Of a stretch of DNA of 64,000 bases, positions 26,550 through 34,342 are shown one piece after another. The translations under genes and the position numbers were made by a program. The DNA is from Oxalobacteraceae bacterium (GTDB taxonomy: Bacteria; Pseudomonadota; Gammaproteobacteria; Burkholderiales; Burkholderiaceae_D), in the NCBI GenBank assembly GCA_027490725.1, contig JAIXXN010000035.1, forward strand, positions 1 through 64,000, given 5' to 3'. The first letter of the stretch is position 1; every line of letters starts with the position of its first letter. A model generated the notes under the pieces. It ran no database searches. It worked only from the letters and a program-made list of their open reading frames with translations, and was not told the origin of the DNA.

Positions 26550-28160
26550 ATGTCCAATACTTTGTCCAGTACCACGTCCAGCACTGCATCGGCTAACAGT
26601 CAGTCAGCAGCTTATCCGCAAGCCATCAAACACGTGATGATCGTCGGCGGCGGCAGCGCCGGCTGGCTCACGGCCGCCTTCCTGGCCCGCACCCTCGGCA
26701 CTGGCGCCGATGCCGACAGCGTGCGCATCAGCGTCGTGGAATCGCCCGATATCGGCATCATCGGCGTGGGCGAAGGCAGCTTCCCCTCGATCCGCGGCAC
26801 ACTGGCAGCCATCGGCATCGACGAAGCGCGTTTCGTGCGCGAATGCGACGCCACCTTCAAGCAGGGCATCCGTTTCAACGACTGGGTACGCCCGCCTGGC
26901 AGCGCCGGCAATGATCACTACTTCCATCCCTTCAGCCTGCCCAGCCAGCGGCCAGGTGGTCCGGAACTACTGCCCTACTGGCTGCAAGGCGTCGCCCCTG
27001 CAGGAACAGGCTTTGCGGCGGCAGCCACCATGCAGAAGCGGGTCGCCGATGCCTCCCACGGCCCCAAACGGCCGAGCGATGCCGACTTCATGGGGCCACT
27101 CAATTACGCCTACCATTTCGATGCCAGCAAATTCGCCGCACTGCTGGGCAGCCATGCACGCTCGCTCGGTGTGCAGCATATTGCCGCCACCGTCGAACGG
27201 GTGGAACTCGACAACGCGGGCGCTATCGCTGCGGTCCATACGCCGCAGGCGGGGCGTCTGACGGCCGATCTGTACATCGACTGCACAGGATTCCGCGCCA
27301 CCCTGATCGGCGCAGCACTGGGTAGCGAATTCCACAGTCTGAGCGACACGCTGTTTGTCGATCGCGCACTGGCCATGCAGGTGCCGTACCAACGCGCTGA
27401 TGCGCCCATCCCCTCCTACACCATCTCTAGCGCCCACACGGCTGGCTGGACCTGGGACATCGGTCTACAGCAGCGACGCGGCATCGGCTACGTGTATTCG
27501 AGCCGTCACAGTGATGCAGCCAGCGCCGAACAGGTGCTACGTGATTACATCGGCCCCGCCAGCAAAGGACTGGAAGCGCGCCAGCTGACGCTCAATCTCG
27601 GCTACCGCAAGCAGCACTGGGTAAAAAACTGTGTCGCGGTGGGTTTGTCGGGCGGCTTCATCGAACCACTGGAAGCGTCCGGCATCGGGCTGATCGAAAC
27701 AGCGGCCTATCTGCTCGGCTATCTGTTCCCCCACAACGGCGAACTGGCGCCTGCGGCACGCCTGTACAACGAGATGATGAGCGCACGTTACGAGCGCATC
27801 GTCGATTTCGTCAAACTGCACTACTGCCTGACGCAGCGGCGCGACAGCCAGTTCTGGATCGATAACACCGATCCGGCCAGCATCCCCGAAACGCTGCGTG
27901 ACAAACTCGCGATGTGGCGCACACGCGCGCCGCAGCGCATGGACTTCGTGGTGGACTATGAAATGTACCCGCCGACCAGCTGGCAGTATGTGCTGTACGG
28001 GATGGAGTATCCGACCGCGCTCTATGCCAATGCGCGCACACTGCCGCGTGCCGCCGAAGCGCGTGAAGAATTCCGCATGATCGAGCAGGTGTCGCAACGC
28101 GCGCTGGCCGATCTGCCCACCCACCGCGCGCTGATCGAGCATTTTCTGCGGCGCTCATGA
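26550..28160 (+). CDS. Tryptophan-halogenase-family flavoprotein
   Basis: FAD-dependent enzyme of the tryptophan 7-halogenase family, 536 aa. FAD motif GGGSAGWL (33-40). The segment DATFKQGIRF holds the Lys (about 104) equivalent to the halogenase catalytic lysine, and FIEPLEASG (370-378) matches the PLESTG active-site block. The WxWxIP motif reads WTWDIG, with Gly in place of Pro. Start MSNTLSS follows AGGAGA. Family members beside TonB receptors have no proven substrate. No flavin reductase gene lies nearby. True halogenation is therefore uncertain. Confidence 0.85.
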   Translation: MSNTLSSTTSSTASANSQSAAYPQAIKHVMIVGGGSAGWLTAAFLARTLGTGADADSVRISVVESPDIGIIGVGEGSFPSIRGTLAAIGIDEARFVRECDATFKQGIRFNDWVRPPGSAGNDHYFHPFSLPSQRPGGPELLPYWLQGVAPAGTGFAAAATMQKRVADASHGPKRPSDADFMGPLNYAYHFDASKFAALLGSHARSLGVQHIAATVERVELDNAGAIAAVHTPQAGRLTADLYIDCTGFRATLIGAALGSEFHSLSDTLFVDRALAMQVPYQRADAPIPSYTISSAHTAGWTWDIGLQQRRGIGYVYSSRHSDAASAEQVLRDYIGPASKGLEARQLTLNLGYRKQHWVKNCVAVGLSGGFIEPLEASGIGLIETAAYLLGYLFPHNGELAPAARLYNEMMSARYERIVDFVKLHYCLTQRRDSQFWIDNTDPASIPETLRDKLAMWRTRAPQRMDFVVDYEMYPPTSWQYVLYGMEYPTALYANARTLPRAAEAREEFRMIEQVSQRALADLPTHRALIEHFLRRS

Positions 28161-28237
28161 CGCACGGATGCCAGCTCACGCAATCGCTGGTTAAAAAATC
28201 AGGGGATAGGGAAGATAAGAGGGATAGCAGGAAAATC

Positions 28238-28311
28238 TGGAGCGGGTGAAGGGAATCGAACCCTCGTATGAAGCTTGGGAAGCTGCCGTTCTACCATTGA
28301 ACTACACCCGC
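28238..28311 (-). tRNA. glyU: tRNA-Gly (anticodon CCC)
   Basis: 74 nt including an encoded CCA. The acceptor stem GCGGGTG/CACCCGC, D-arm GTTC/GAAC, anticodon loop TTCCCAA and T-loop TTCGATT are all intact. The sequence is close to E. coli glyU, which reads GGG. One anticodon-stem pair (28-42) is a C-U mismatch. An accessory gene pair follows on the same strand. Confidence 0.96.
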
Positions 28312-28423
28312 ATAGCCAGTATTTTACGCGCGATTTCGTCGGGCTGACAACTTTACTGCGTGACAGCGCCGATAATGAGCGCGGCGAAATCGCAGGTTTA
28401 AGCTGAACCGCCGACGAAACCTA

Positions 28424-28729
28424 TCATCTGAAGCCAGTAACGGCATCGTTTGCATGGCTATGGAGGATCTTGCTTATCTTAGGATTATCGCGATATTTTT
28501 TCGACAATTGCCGCAACTGTCTTTGCGCAGGCCGGCAATACTTGACCACTTGGCGCTCAATTTCTCGTTGCCGTTTGGTACTTAAGCCACCGTCAAATTC
28601 AGCTGCGAAGTGATCGCAAGCATCCGCATTCTTAATGAAAGACTCCACCTCCGTTGGCAACAATTCTTCGGCAAATGTCACGCCAAACAGTATGAGACTA
28701 GCCAAACAAATCATGGTTTTCAGTTTCAT
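28424..28729 (-). CDS. Small secreted protein, candidate immunity protein
   Basis: A 101-aa protein of unknown function. A Sec signal peptide ends near VTFA-EE, so the mature 81 residues are periplasmic, charged and helical, with two cysteines (38 and 65) that could pair. The stretch ACDHFAAEFDGG and YCRPAQRQLRQLSKKYRDNP gives the impression of a conserved family of small periplasmic proteins. The ATG begins 2 bp after the stop of the M15 peptidase gene. Position, size and export suggest an immunity protein against that peptidase. DNA here is clearly more AT-rich than the core genes. Confidence 0.72.
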   Translation of the reverse strand: MKLKTMICLASLILFGVTFAEELLPTEVESFIKNADACDHFAAEFDGGLSTKRQREIERQVVKYCRPAQRQLRQLSKKYRDNPKISKILHSHANDAVTGFR

Positions 28730-28731
28730 CG

Positions 28732-29346
28732 TTAGCGACCGTTATTCGACCAATGTGGAATGTCTGTGCCGCCACCAGAATATTTCTTCACGCCGTAGGT
28801 GGCACCAATATCAATCAACTGTCGATTCATGCCGGTTCGCGGTGCCGTCTTGATCTGCACCTTTCTTCCATTCGCATCTTTCATAGCAAGCACCCCTCGC
28901 CAAGACAAGGACATATCAATCGCCAGCCCCAAGTTATGCTGAGAGCGAAGTGCGGGAGGAGTACGAAGCCTGCGAATCGACAGTGCATTGACCATCTCCT
29001 GGGCAGCAGCTAAGGACCCGGCGTACGTCGGGTGATTCCATTCAATTTCAACGCCAACCATTGCAGGAACAGCCGCAGGGTCTACGCCATCATTGACGAT
29101 ACGCCATGACCAATGCATGAGATAAGAGCGCTTCACTGGCCGTAATGTGGCATCGATTGTGACGCTGATACCTGCTTCGCTCATTGCTTCGAGAAACTCC
29201 TCCACCGCCTGTCGGAATGTTCCCCTGAGGTCTCTGATGTTACTACTACCTGGATATTTCCTTGCCCATTGTGCTCCGCTCAACTCCTTGTTACCTTTAG
29301 GTGTGTAGGGTATTTCTGACTTCGAAGCGAGACTGGTCGCTATCAT
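28732..29346 (-). CDS. M15-type peptidoglycan peptidase, candidate effector
   Basis: A 204-aa protein with the zinc-site pattern of the D-Ala-D-Ala/VanY-like M15 group: SQHNLGLAIDM (His127, Asp134) and TDIPHW (Asp185, His188). The middle contains ATLRPVKRSYLMHWSWRI, typical of a bacterial and phage cell-wall hydrolase subgroup. It has no signal peptide or membrane helix, only a short polar N-terminus, so delivery would need another system. GGAG lies 7 bp before the ATG. A small periplasmic protein gene follows 2 bp later. A type VI-like effector is possible, but no secretion genes are in the window. Confidence 0.8.
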   Translation of the reverse strand: MIATSLASKSEIPYTPKGNKELSGAQWARKYPGSSNIRDLRGTFRQAVEEFLEAMSEAGISVTIDATLRPVKRSYLMHWSWRIVNDGVDPAAVPAMVGVEIEWNHPTYAGSLAAAQEMVNALSIRRLRTPPALRSQHNLGLAIDMSLSWRGVLAMKDANGRKVQIKTAPRTGMNRQLIDIGATYGVKKYSGGGTDIPHWSNNGR

Positions 29347-29547
29347 GTGGAAGCTCCGTTATCGCAGGTAATGGGTAGGGAAATTCAAGAATAGGTCGAA
29401 GCCGCAGCAACGCTATTGATCGCGACCAATATCTTATTGGGCCAAACCGGCGTTGCACACAATACCCAATTTACCGCCCGCACCACCCCGCGCCAGCGAT
29501 CCTGATGCAGAATGGCAAAGTTCATCCGAACCTCTGTAAGGAATGCA

Positions 29548-30807
29548 ATGAAATCTCTGATAGCCCTCAGCGTCGCGCTGGCCTGTGCCGCCCCGCTGGC
29601 GCAGGCCGACGGCAACGCTGCCGATCCGGTCAGTACACTGGTTGGCCAGCTGAATCTGGACCAGTACAAAGCCACCATCAAAAGCCTGACCCGCTTCGGC
29701 GACCGCCGTCAAGGCACCCAGCGTAACCGCGATGCGCTGGACTGGATCGAAGCACAGCTCAAAGCCTACGGCTGCAGCAATACCGAACGCCTGCAATACG
29801 AGTACACCCAGCCAGCGCCCGATGCGCCCCCCGCCAAACGTGCGCCCGGCATCCCCAGCGGTGGTGCAGGCGGTCCGCCGGGACAAGGCGGCAGCACGCT
29901 GTTCGGCAACCGCGCGCCGATCGGCGTGAATACCGATCCGCTACGCCAGCCCGATGAAAAGCTGCGCGCCCTGAATGCCGAAGCCACACCGGTCGGCACT
30001 TCGTTACGCGAGAACGTCTACTGCACCAAGATCGGCACCACGCATCCCGAGGAAATGTACATCGTCAGCGCCCATATGGACGGCATCGGTTTTGGCGAAG
30101 CGGCCAACGATGACGGCTCCGGCACGGCACTGGTGATGGAACTGGCACGCATCTTCAGCGCTCCCGGAGTGCAGACCGAGCGCTCGATCCGCTTCGCGCT
30201 CTGGAACAACGAAGAGACCGGCCTGAATGGCGCCACCGCCTACGCCCGGCAGCGCAAGGATTTGCAGGGCATCGAGTCGCCCGCCGGTTCGGGGCGCTAT
30301 CCGGAACCGCGTTGGCTGGGCATGATTCAGCATGACATGATGTTGTGGGATCACGGCATGCCGATTCCCCTGCGCGACGCCAAAGGCCAGCTGGTGCTGG
30401 ACGCCAAAGGTCAGACGCAGTATGTCTCGCCGGCCGAGCAGCGCCTCGAAGCGGATGTGAATATCGAGTACCAGAGCGTGTCGCGTCATGCCGACGCCTC
30501 GGCGAAATTGGCATGGGCGCTGCGTGCGGCCAACGATAAATACGCCACCAACTACCCGGCCACGGTTGGCTTCCACATGACCAATACCGATTCCACACCC
30601 TTCATGGATCTGGTGCCAGCCGTATCGCTACGCGAGAATGAACGGGGCCAGCAGATCGGCGCCGGCTGGGATCCGAACTGGCACCAGCCTTCCGATGTGT
30701 ATGCGACCTATTCGGACAAGGATTTTCTGCTGGGCCTGAATGCGGCGCAAACCACTCTGGCAGGGGTGGCGAAACTGGCCGGTGCCAGCCTGCGCAAACA
30801 GCCCTAG
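29548..30807 (+). CDS. Secreted M28-family metallopeptidase
   Basis: Zinc aminopeptidase-like enzyme of 419 aa exported by a Sec signal (MKSLIALSVALACAAPLAQA). Metal ligands follow the M28 pattern: SAHMDG (His176, Asp178), ANDDGSG (Asp188/189), NNEETG (catalytic Glu222/223) and HQPSD near the C-terminus. A Pro/Gly-rich insert (about 90-120) and a second loop (about 235-265) enlarge the core. AAGGA precedes the ATG. The 201 bp before it hold no clear gene. Likely a periplasmic or secreted aminopeptidase. Confidence 0.92.
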   Translation: MKSLIALSVALACAAPLAQADGNAADPVSTLVGQLNLDQYKATIKSLTRFGDRRQGTQRNRDALDWIEAQLKAYGCSNTERLQYEYTQPAPDAPPAKRAPGIPSGGAGGPPGQGGSTLFGNRAPIGVNTDPLRQPDEKLRALNAEATPVGTSLRENVYCTKIGTTHPEEMYIVSAHMDGIGFGEAANDDGSGTALVMELARIFSAPGVQTERSIRFALWNNEETGLNGATAYARQRKDLQGIESPAGSGRYPEPRWLGMIQHDMMLWDHGMPIPLRDAKGQLVLDAKGQTQYVSPAEQRLEADVNIEYQSVSRHADASAKLAWALRAANDKYATNYPATVGFHMTNTDSTPFMDLVPAVSLRENERGQQIGAGWDPNWHQPSDVYATYSDKDFLLGLNAAQTTLAGVAKLAGASLRKQP

Positions 30808-30812
30808 ACGGG

Positions 30813-30832
30813 GCGGCGCAAGACTGCGCCGC
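30813..30832. terminator. Stem-loop between M28 and flagellin genes
   Basis: Perfect 8-bp stem GCGGCGCA/TGCGCCGC with loop AGAC in the 24-bp space between converging genes. No T-tract follows, so this is a weak terminator call. Confidence 0.4.
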
Positions 30833-32289
30833 TAGCGTAGCAGTTGCAGTGCGCGGCGCGGCTGGGTGTTAGCCTGCGCCAGCATCGAGGTGCCGGCCGC
30901 ACGCAAGATGCGCGCGCGCGTCAGCTGCGCTGTTTCACTGGCGTAGTCGGTATCCACAATGCGCGAGCGCGCTGCCGCCAGATTGGTCGCGCCATTTTCG
31001 GCATTGCCAGCCGCTTCGCTGAGGCGGTTACTGAGTGCCCCCAGTTGCGAGCGGATGGTGGTGATCGCACCGATTTTGCCGTCGTAATAATCGAGGGCGT
31101 CGGTGGCACCGCTGAAGGTGGACATATCCTGCAGCGGCTCGCCACCGATATAACTATCCTTGGGCTGCAGGTCGATCGGCCCCACCCGCACAGAACTCCG
31201 GGCACCACTACTCAGCCCCGCCACCGACGGATTGCTGCCACCGATGCGCATCGAATGTACTCCGGCACGGGCCGCCTCGGTGACCACCACGCTACCGCGC
31301 CGGGTCCCCAAATCCAGCCCCAGCGAGGCTGCTGCACCGCCATTCGATTCACTCAGGATGATGTTGCGGCCGTCGGCCGCAAACAGCGTCAGCGTACCGC
31401 CACTGGCGCTGGCACTGACGCCGCTGGCACCGGCAGCAGCGCTAATGGCAGCGGCTGCATTGGCAGCACGCGCTGCAGCGTTGTTACCGCCAATCGCGCC
31501 GATACTGACGCCATTGATCACCAGATCGCCATCGCCCAGCGCGCCGCTACTCCCCACCGCGCCAGTGACTGTGGTACTGGCCGTGGCCGAGACATTGCGC
31601 ACGTTCGAGGCATTGATGGCCGTGGCCACCGCATAAGCACTGTCGGCGCTCTGCCCCGGCTTGACATCTGCCACCGAGGCCTGCACCACCGCGTTGTTAA
31701 TTACCAGATCGCCATAATGCATGGCGCCCAGCACTTCCGTTCCTTCAGCGCTGGCCTGCTGCTGCGCCATGTCGACCATGCTGCGGTTGTAGACATTCTG
31801 CACCAGCGCCGGAGCGATCGATACCAGCAAAGTCTGATCCGCTTCGGAGCCGATCTGCAGCTGCGTCGAAAACGAGCCATCCAGTAGTGCAGTATTGTTA
31901 TAGCGCGCCCCGGCGACAATGTCCCGATTCGAGGCGGCCAGGGAATTGACCTCGACTTGGATCGCGCTGCGGTCAACCTGCGAGTTGCTGTCGTTGGCGG
32001 CCTGCACGGCCAGTTCGCGCATGCGCTGAAAATTATTCAGCAACTGACCGGCCGCGCCATCGGCCACCTGCAGCAGCGAGATACCATCGTTGATGTTCTG
32101 GCGCGCGCGCCGCAAGCCATTCACCGTCGCCGTCATGCGATCGCTGATTGCCTGTCCGGCACTATCGTCGCGCGCCGAATTGATACGCAGACCACTGGCC
32201 AGCTTCTGCAGACGCACGAGCATATCCTCCCCCGTCGCATTCAGGGTGCGCTGTGTATTCTGGGCTGATAAGTTGGTGTTGAGCTGCAT
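30832..32289 (-). CDS. fliC: Flagellin
   Basis: Filament protein of 485 aa. The N-terminal D0/D1 domain (1-140: LSAQNTQRTL, LASGLRINSARDDSAGQAISDRM) and C-terminal D1/D0 (410-485: SRIVDTDYASETAQLTRARIL...LLR) are typical. The central domain holds two Flagellin_IN-like motifs, each with a GDLVIN start (about 192 and 254), and an Ala/Ser/Gly-rich stretch. The C-terminal heptad ends QPRRALQLLR instead of the usual LPQQVLSLLR. No other flagellar gene is within 30 kb. A sigma-28-type promoter precedes it. Confidence 0.95.
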   Translation of the reverse strand: MQLNTNLSAQNTQRTLNATGEDMLVRLQKLASGLRINSARDDSAGQAISDRMTATVNGLRRARQNINDGISLLQVADGAAGQLLNNFQRMRELAVQAANDSNSQVDRSAIQVEVNSLAASNRDIVAGARYNNTALLDGSFSTQLQIGSEADQTLLVSIAPALVQNVYNRSMVDMAQQQASAEGTEVLGAMHYGDLVINNAVVQASVADVKPGQSADSAYAVATAINASNVRNVSATASTTVTGAVGSSGALGDGDLVINGVSIGAIGGNNAAARAANAAAAISAAAGASGVSASASGGTLTLFAADGRNIILSESNGGAAASLGLDLGTRRGSVVVTEAARAGVHSMRIGGSNPSVAGLSSGARSSVRVGPIDLQPKDSYIGGEPLQDMSTFSGATDALDYYDGKIGAITTIRSQLGALSNRLSEAAGNAENGATNLAAARSRIVDTDYASETAQLTRARILRAAGTSMLAQANTQPRRALQLLR

Positions 32290-32335
32290 GCCGGTCTGGA
32301 GTCACGCCACCACGGATGGGTGGCAGTCGCTATCA

Positions 32336-32362
32336 ATAACGGCAAAATCCGGCGCGACTTGA
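32336..32362 (-). promoter_or_regulatory. Sigma-28 (FliA) promoter of the flagellin gene
   Basis: Minus strand: TCAAGTCG, 11 bp, GCCGTTAT. The FliA consensus is TAAAGTTT-N11-GCCGATAA, so spacing is exact, the -10 matches 6 of 8 and the -35 matches 5 of 8. It starts 47 bp upstream of the flagellin ATG. Confidence 0.7.
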
Positions 32363-32471
32363 GCGCACCGGTGCAATGCCCGCCATGGAACATGGCCGGA
32401 GTCAGGAAGCTGTGCGGAAGTCGCTCCCGGAATGCTGCCTGACTGCGAGATGATTACTGCTAGATTGCAGC

Positions 32472-32645
32472 TTAGTTGGTGCCAGCGCTGGTGCTGCGGC
32501 GCACTGGCAGACGGCTGCCGGTGCTCGCTTCGTCGTACTGCGGCTTTTCGCGCGCAGTCGCGCTGCTATCGGAACCTTCCACAGTCGCGCAACCACCCAG
32601 TGCCAGGGTCGCCAGAGCCAACGCGATCGCCAGTAACGATTTCAT
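32472..32645 (-). CDS. 57-aa lipoprotein
   Basis: A small protein found by reading the minus strand. It starts MKSLLAIALALATLALGGC, a lipoprotein signal with an LGGC lipobox, so the mature peptide begins at Cys19 and has 39 residues. The mature part is polar, Ser/Arg-rich and contains TGSRLPVRR. AAGGAG lies 7 bp before the ATG. Similar tiny lipoproteins with a TGSRLP-type tail are familiar to me from related betaproteobacteria, but no function is known. It lies between the Sel1 gene and flagellin. Confidence 0.75.
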   Translation of the reverse strand: MKSLLAIALALATLALGGCATVEGSDSSATAREKPQYDEASTGSRLPVRRSTSAGTN

Positions 32646-32716
32646 ATTCACTCCTTAGATTGTTAATATTTTAAGTTTATCAACAAGCCAACGTGGAAGT
32701 CTATGAATGTTACGAT

Positions 32717-34324
32717 TTAATGGGGCAGCAACTGGGGCAGCAAATCGAGTCGTTCGCGCGCCTGCGCCAGCTGGGAACTATCCATACCGGCCGCGACGTT
32801 TTTCAGATAGCGGCTGGCGCTAGCAAAGCCGCTGCGTTCGGCCAGCGCCAGCCATAACCAGGCTTGTGCGCTATCGGCGCGCACGCCCTGACCGCACATG
32901 AACATCAGGCCCAGATTGAACTGCGCGCGGGCATGTCCTTGCGCTGCCGCCTTCAGATACCAGTGGTGCGCCTGTGCGTAATCCTGGGGCATGCCGAGGC
33001 CATTATCGCAACGTAGCCCCAGCGTAAACTGGGCCAGTACGTGCCCCTGTTCGGCCGCCTTGGCATACCAGCCATTGGCCTGTGCGCAGTCGGGCTGCGG
33101 GCCGTCATCCTTATCGTAGAGCAGCGCCAGCGCATACTGGGCCGCCACATAATCCTGTTCGGCAGCGCGGCGATACCAGTGCAGCGCCTTCTTCTCGTCG
33201 CGCGGCACCCCGCCCCCCGTCTGGTAGCGCAGACCCAGATCAAACTGGGCGCGCAGATGGCCCTGATCGGCCGCCTTACGGTACCAGAACACGGCTTCCT
33301 GCTGATCCTGCGCCACACCGTGACCGGCGTCATACAGATTACCCAGCTGGTACTGGGCGCCCGGGAAGCCCTGCTCGGCGGCCTTGCGGTACCAGAGCTG
33401 CGCCTGCGAATAGTCCTGCGCCACGCTCTGGCCATGCTCGTAACGCAGTCCCAGATTGTTCTGCGCACCCGCGTGTCCCTGTTCGGCCGCCTTGCGATAC
33501 CAGTCCAGCGCTTTCTGCTCGTCGCGCGGCACACCCTGACCGTTATCGTAGATTAGCCCCAGATTGAACTGCGAACTGGCGTGATCCTGCTCGGCGGCGC
33601 GGCGATACCAGAGGATCGCCTTCTGGCTATCCTGCGCCACGCCATCGCCTTTATCGAAGCGCAGCGCCAGATTGAACTGCGCCGCTGCGTAACCCTGATC
33701 GGCGGCCTTGCGGTACCACGACATGGCCTGCCCGACATCCTGCGGCACACCCTGACCGTGGTCATAGCGCAGCCCCAGATTGAACTGTGCGCGCGCATAG
33801 CCCTGCTCGGCGGCCTTGCGGTACCAGGCAATCGCCTGCCTGAAATCCTGCGGCACACCTTTGCCGGTGTCGTACATCATGCCCAGATTATTCTGCGCCC
33901 CGGCATCACCCTGTTCGGCCGCTTTGCTGAACCAGTACATGGCTTTCTGCGTATCGGCCTCAAGACCCTGACCTTTGGCGTACAGCCAGCCCAGGTTGTA
34001 CTGGGCTGCCGCATACCCCTGTTCGGCCGCCAGTTGATACCACGCTGCCGCTTCCTGAAAACTCTGCTGGACGCCCTGCCCCTTCTGGTACATCACGCCG
34101 AGGTTGTACTGGGCGTGTTCCAGCCCGGCCTGCGCGGCCTGGCGATACCAGACCACGGCCAGTTCGTAGCTTTGCACTACGCCCTGCCCGTTAAAATACA
34201 TAAAGCCCAGACTATGCTGGGCATTGGCTACGCCACGTTCGGCCAGCCCTTTTACGCGCAGGAACTCGGCGGTGTAGGTGCTGCCGTTTTTGGCGTCGGC
34301 TTCGTTGGGACTATATTTGGTCAT
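32717..34324 (-). CDS. Sel1-repeat protein, 13 repeats
   Basis: A 535-aa solenoid: after 35 residues come 13 consecutive 36-residue Sel1-like repeats of the form AQxNLGxxYxxGxGVxQDxxxAxxWYRKAAEQGxxx. There is no signal peptide or membrane helix, so it is probably a cytoplasmic protein-interaction scaffold. It ends the run kinase, GGDEF/EAL regulator, Sel1 on the minus strand (18 bp after the regulator), suggesting it takes part in the same signalling output. The repeats are very even, which fits recent internal duplication. Confidence 0.93.
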   Translation of the reverse strand: MTKYSPNEADAKNGSTYTAEFLRVKGLAERGVANAQHSLGFMYFNGQGVVQSYELAVVWYRQAAQAGLEHAQYNLGVMYQKGQGVQQSFQEAAAWYQLAAEQGYAAAQYNLGWLYAKGQGLEADTQKAMYWFSKAAEQGDAGAQNNLGMMYDTGKGVPQDFRQAIAWYRKAAEQGYARAQFNLGLRYDHGQGVPQDVGQAMSWYRKAADQGYAAAQFNLALRFDKGDGVAQDSQKAILWYRRAAEQDHASSQFNLGLIYDNGQGVPRDEQKALDWYRKAAEQGHAGAQNNLGLRYEHGQSVAQDYSQAQLWYRKAAEQGFPGAQYQLGNLYDAGHGVAQDQQEAVFWYRKAADQGHLRAQFDLGLRYQTGGGVPRDEKKALHWYRRAAEQDYVAAQYALALLYDKDDGPQPDCAQANGWYAKAAEQGHVLAQFTLGLRCDNGLGMPQDYAQAHHWYLKAAAQGHARAQFNLGLMFMCGQGVRADSAQAWLWLALAERSGFASASRYLKNVAAGMDSSQLAQARERLDLLPQLLPH

Positions 34325-34342
34325 ACGTTTTCATCATGCCGC

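Noticed and set aside
28238..28311. Anticodon TCC for the glycine tRNA
   Set aside because: With a seven-base loop TTCCCAA, U33 and A37 fall in place only for anticodon CCC; the TCC reading leaves C at 37.
29385..29525. A 46-codon minus-strand frame with an AGAGG site before the M15 gene
   Set aside because: The ribosome site is plausible, but the peptide has no recognisable feature and overlaps the upstream region of the M28 gene. Not enough for a gene call.
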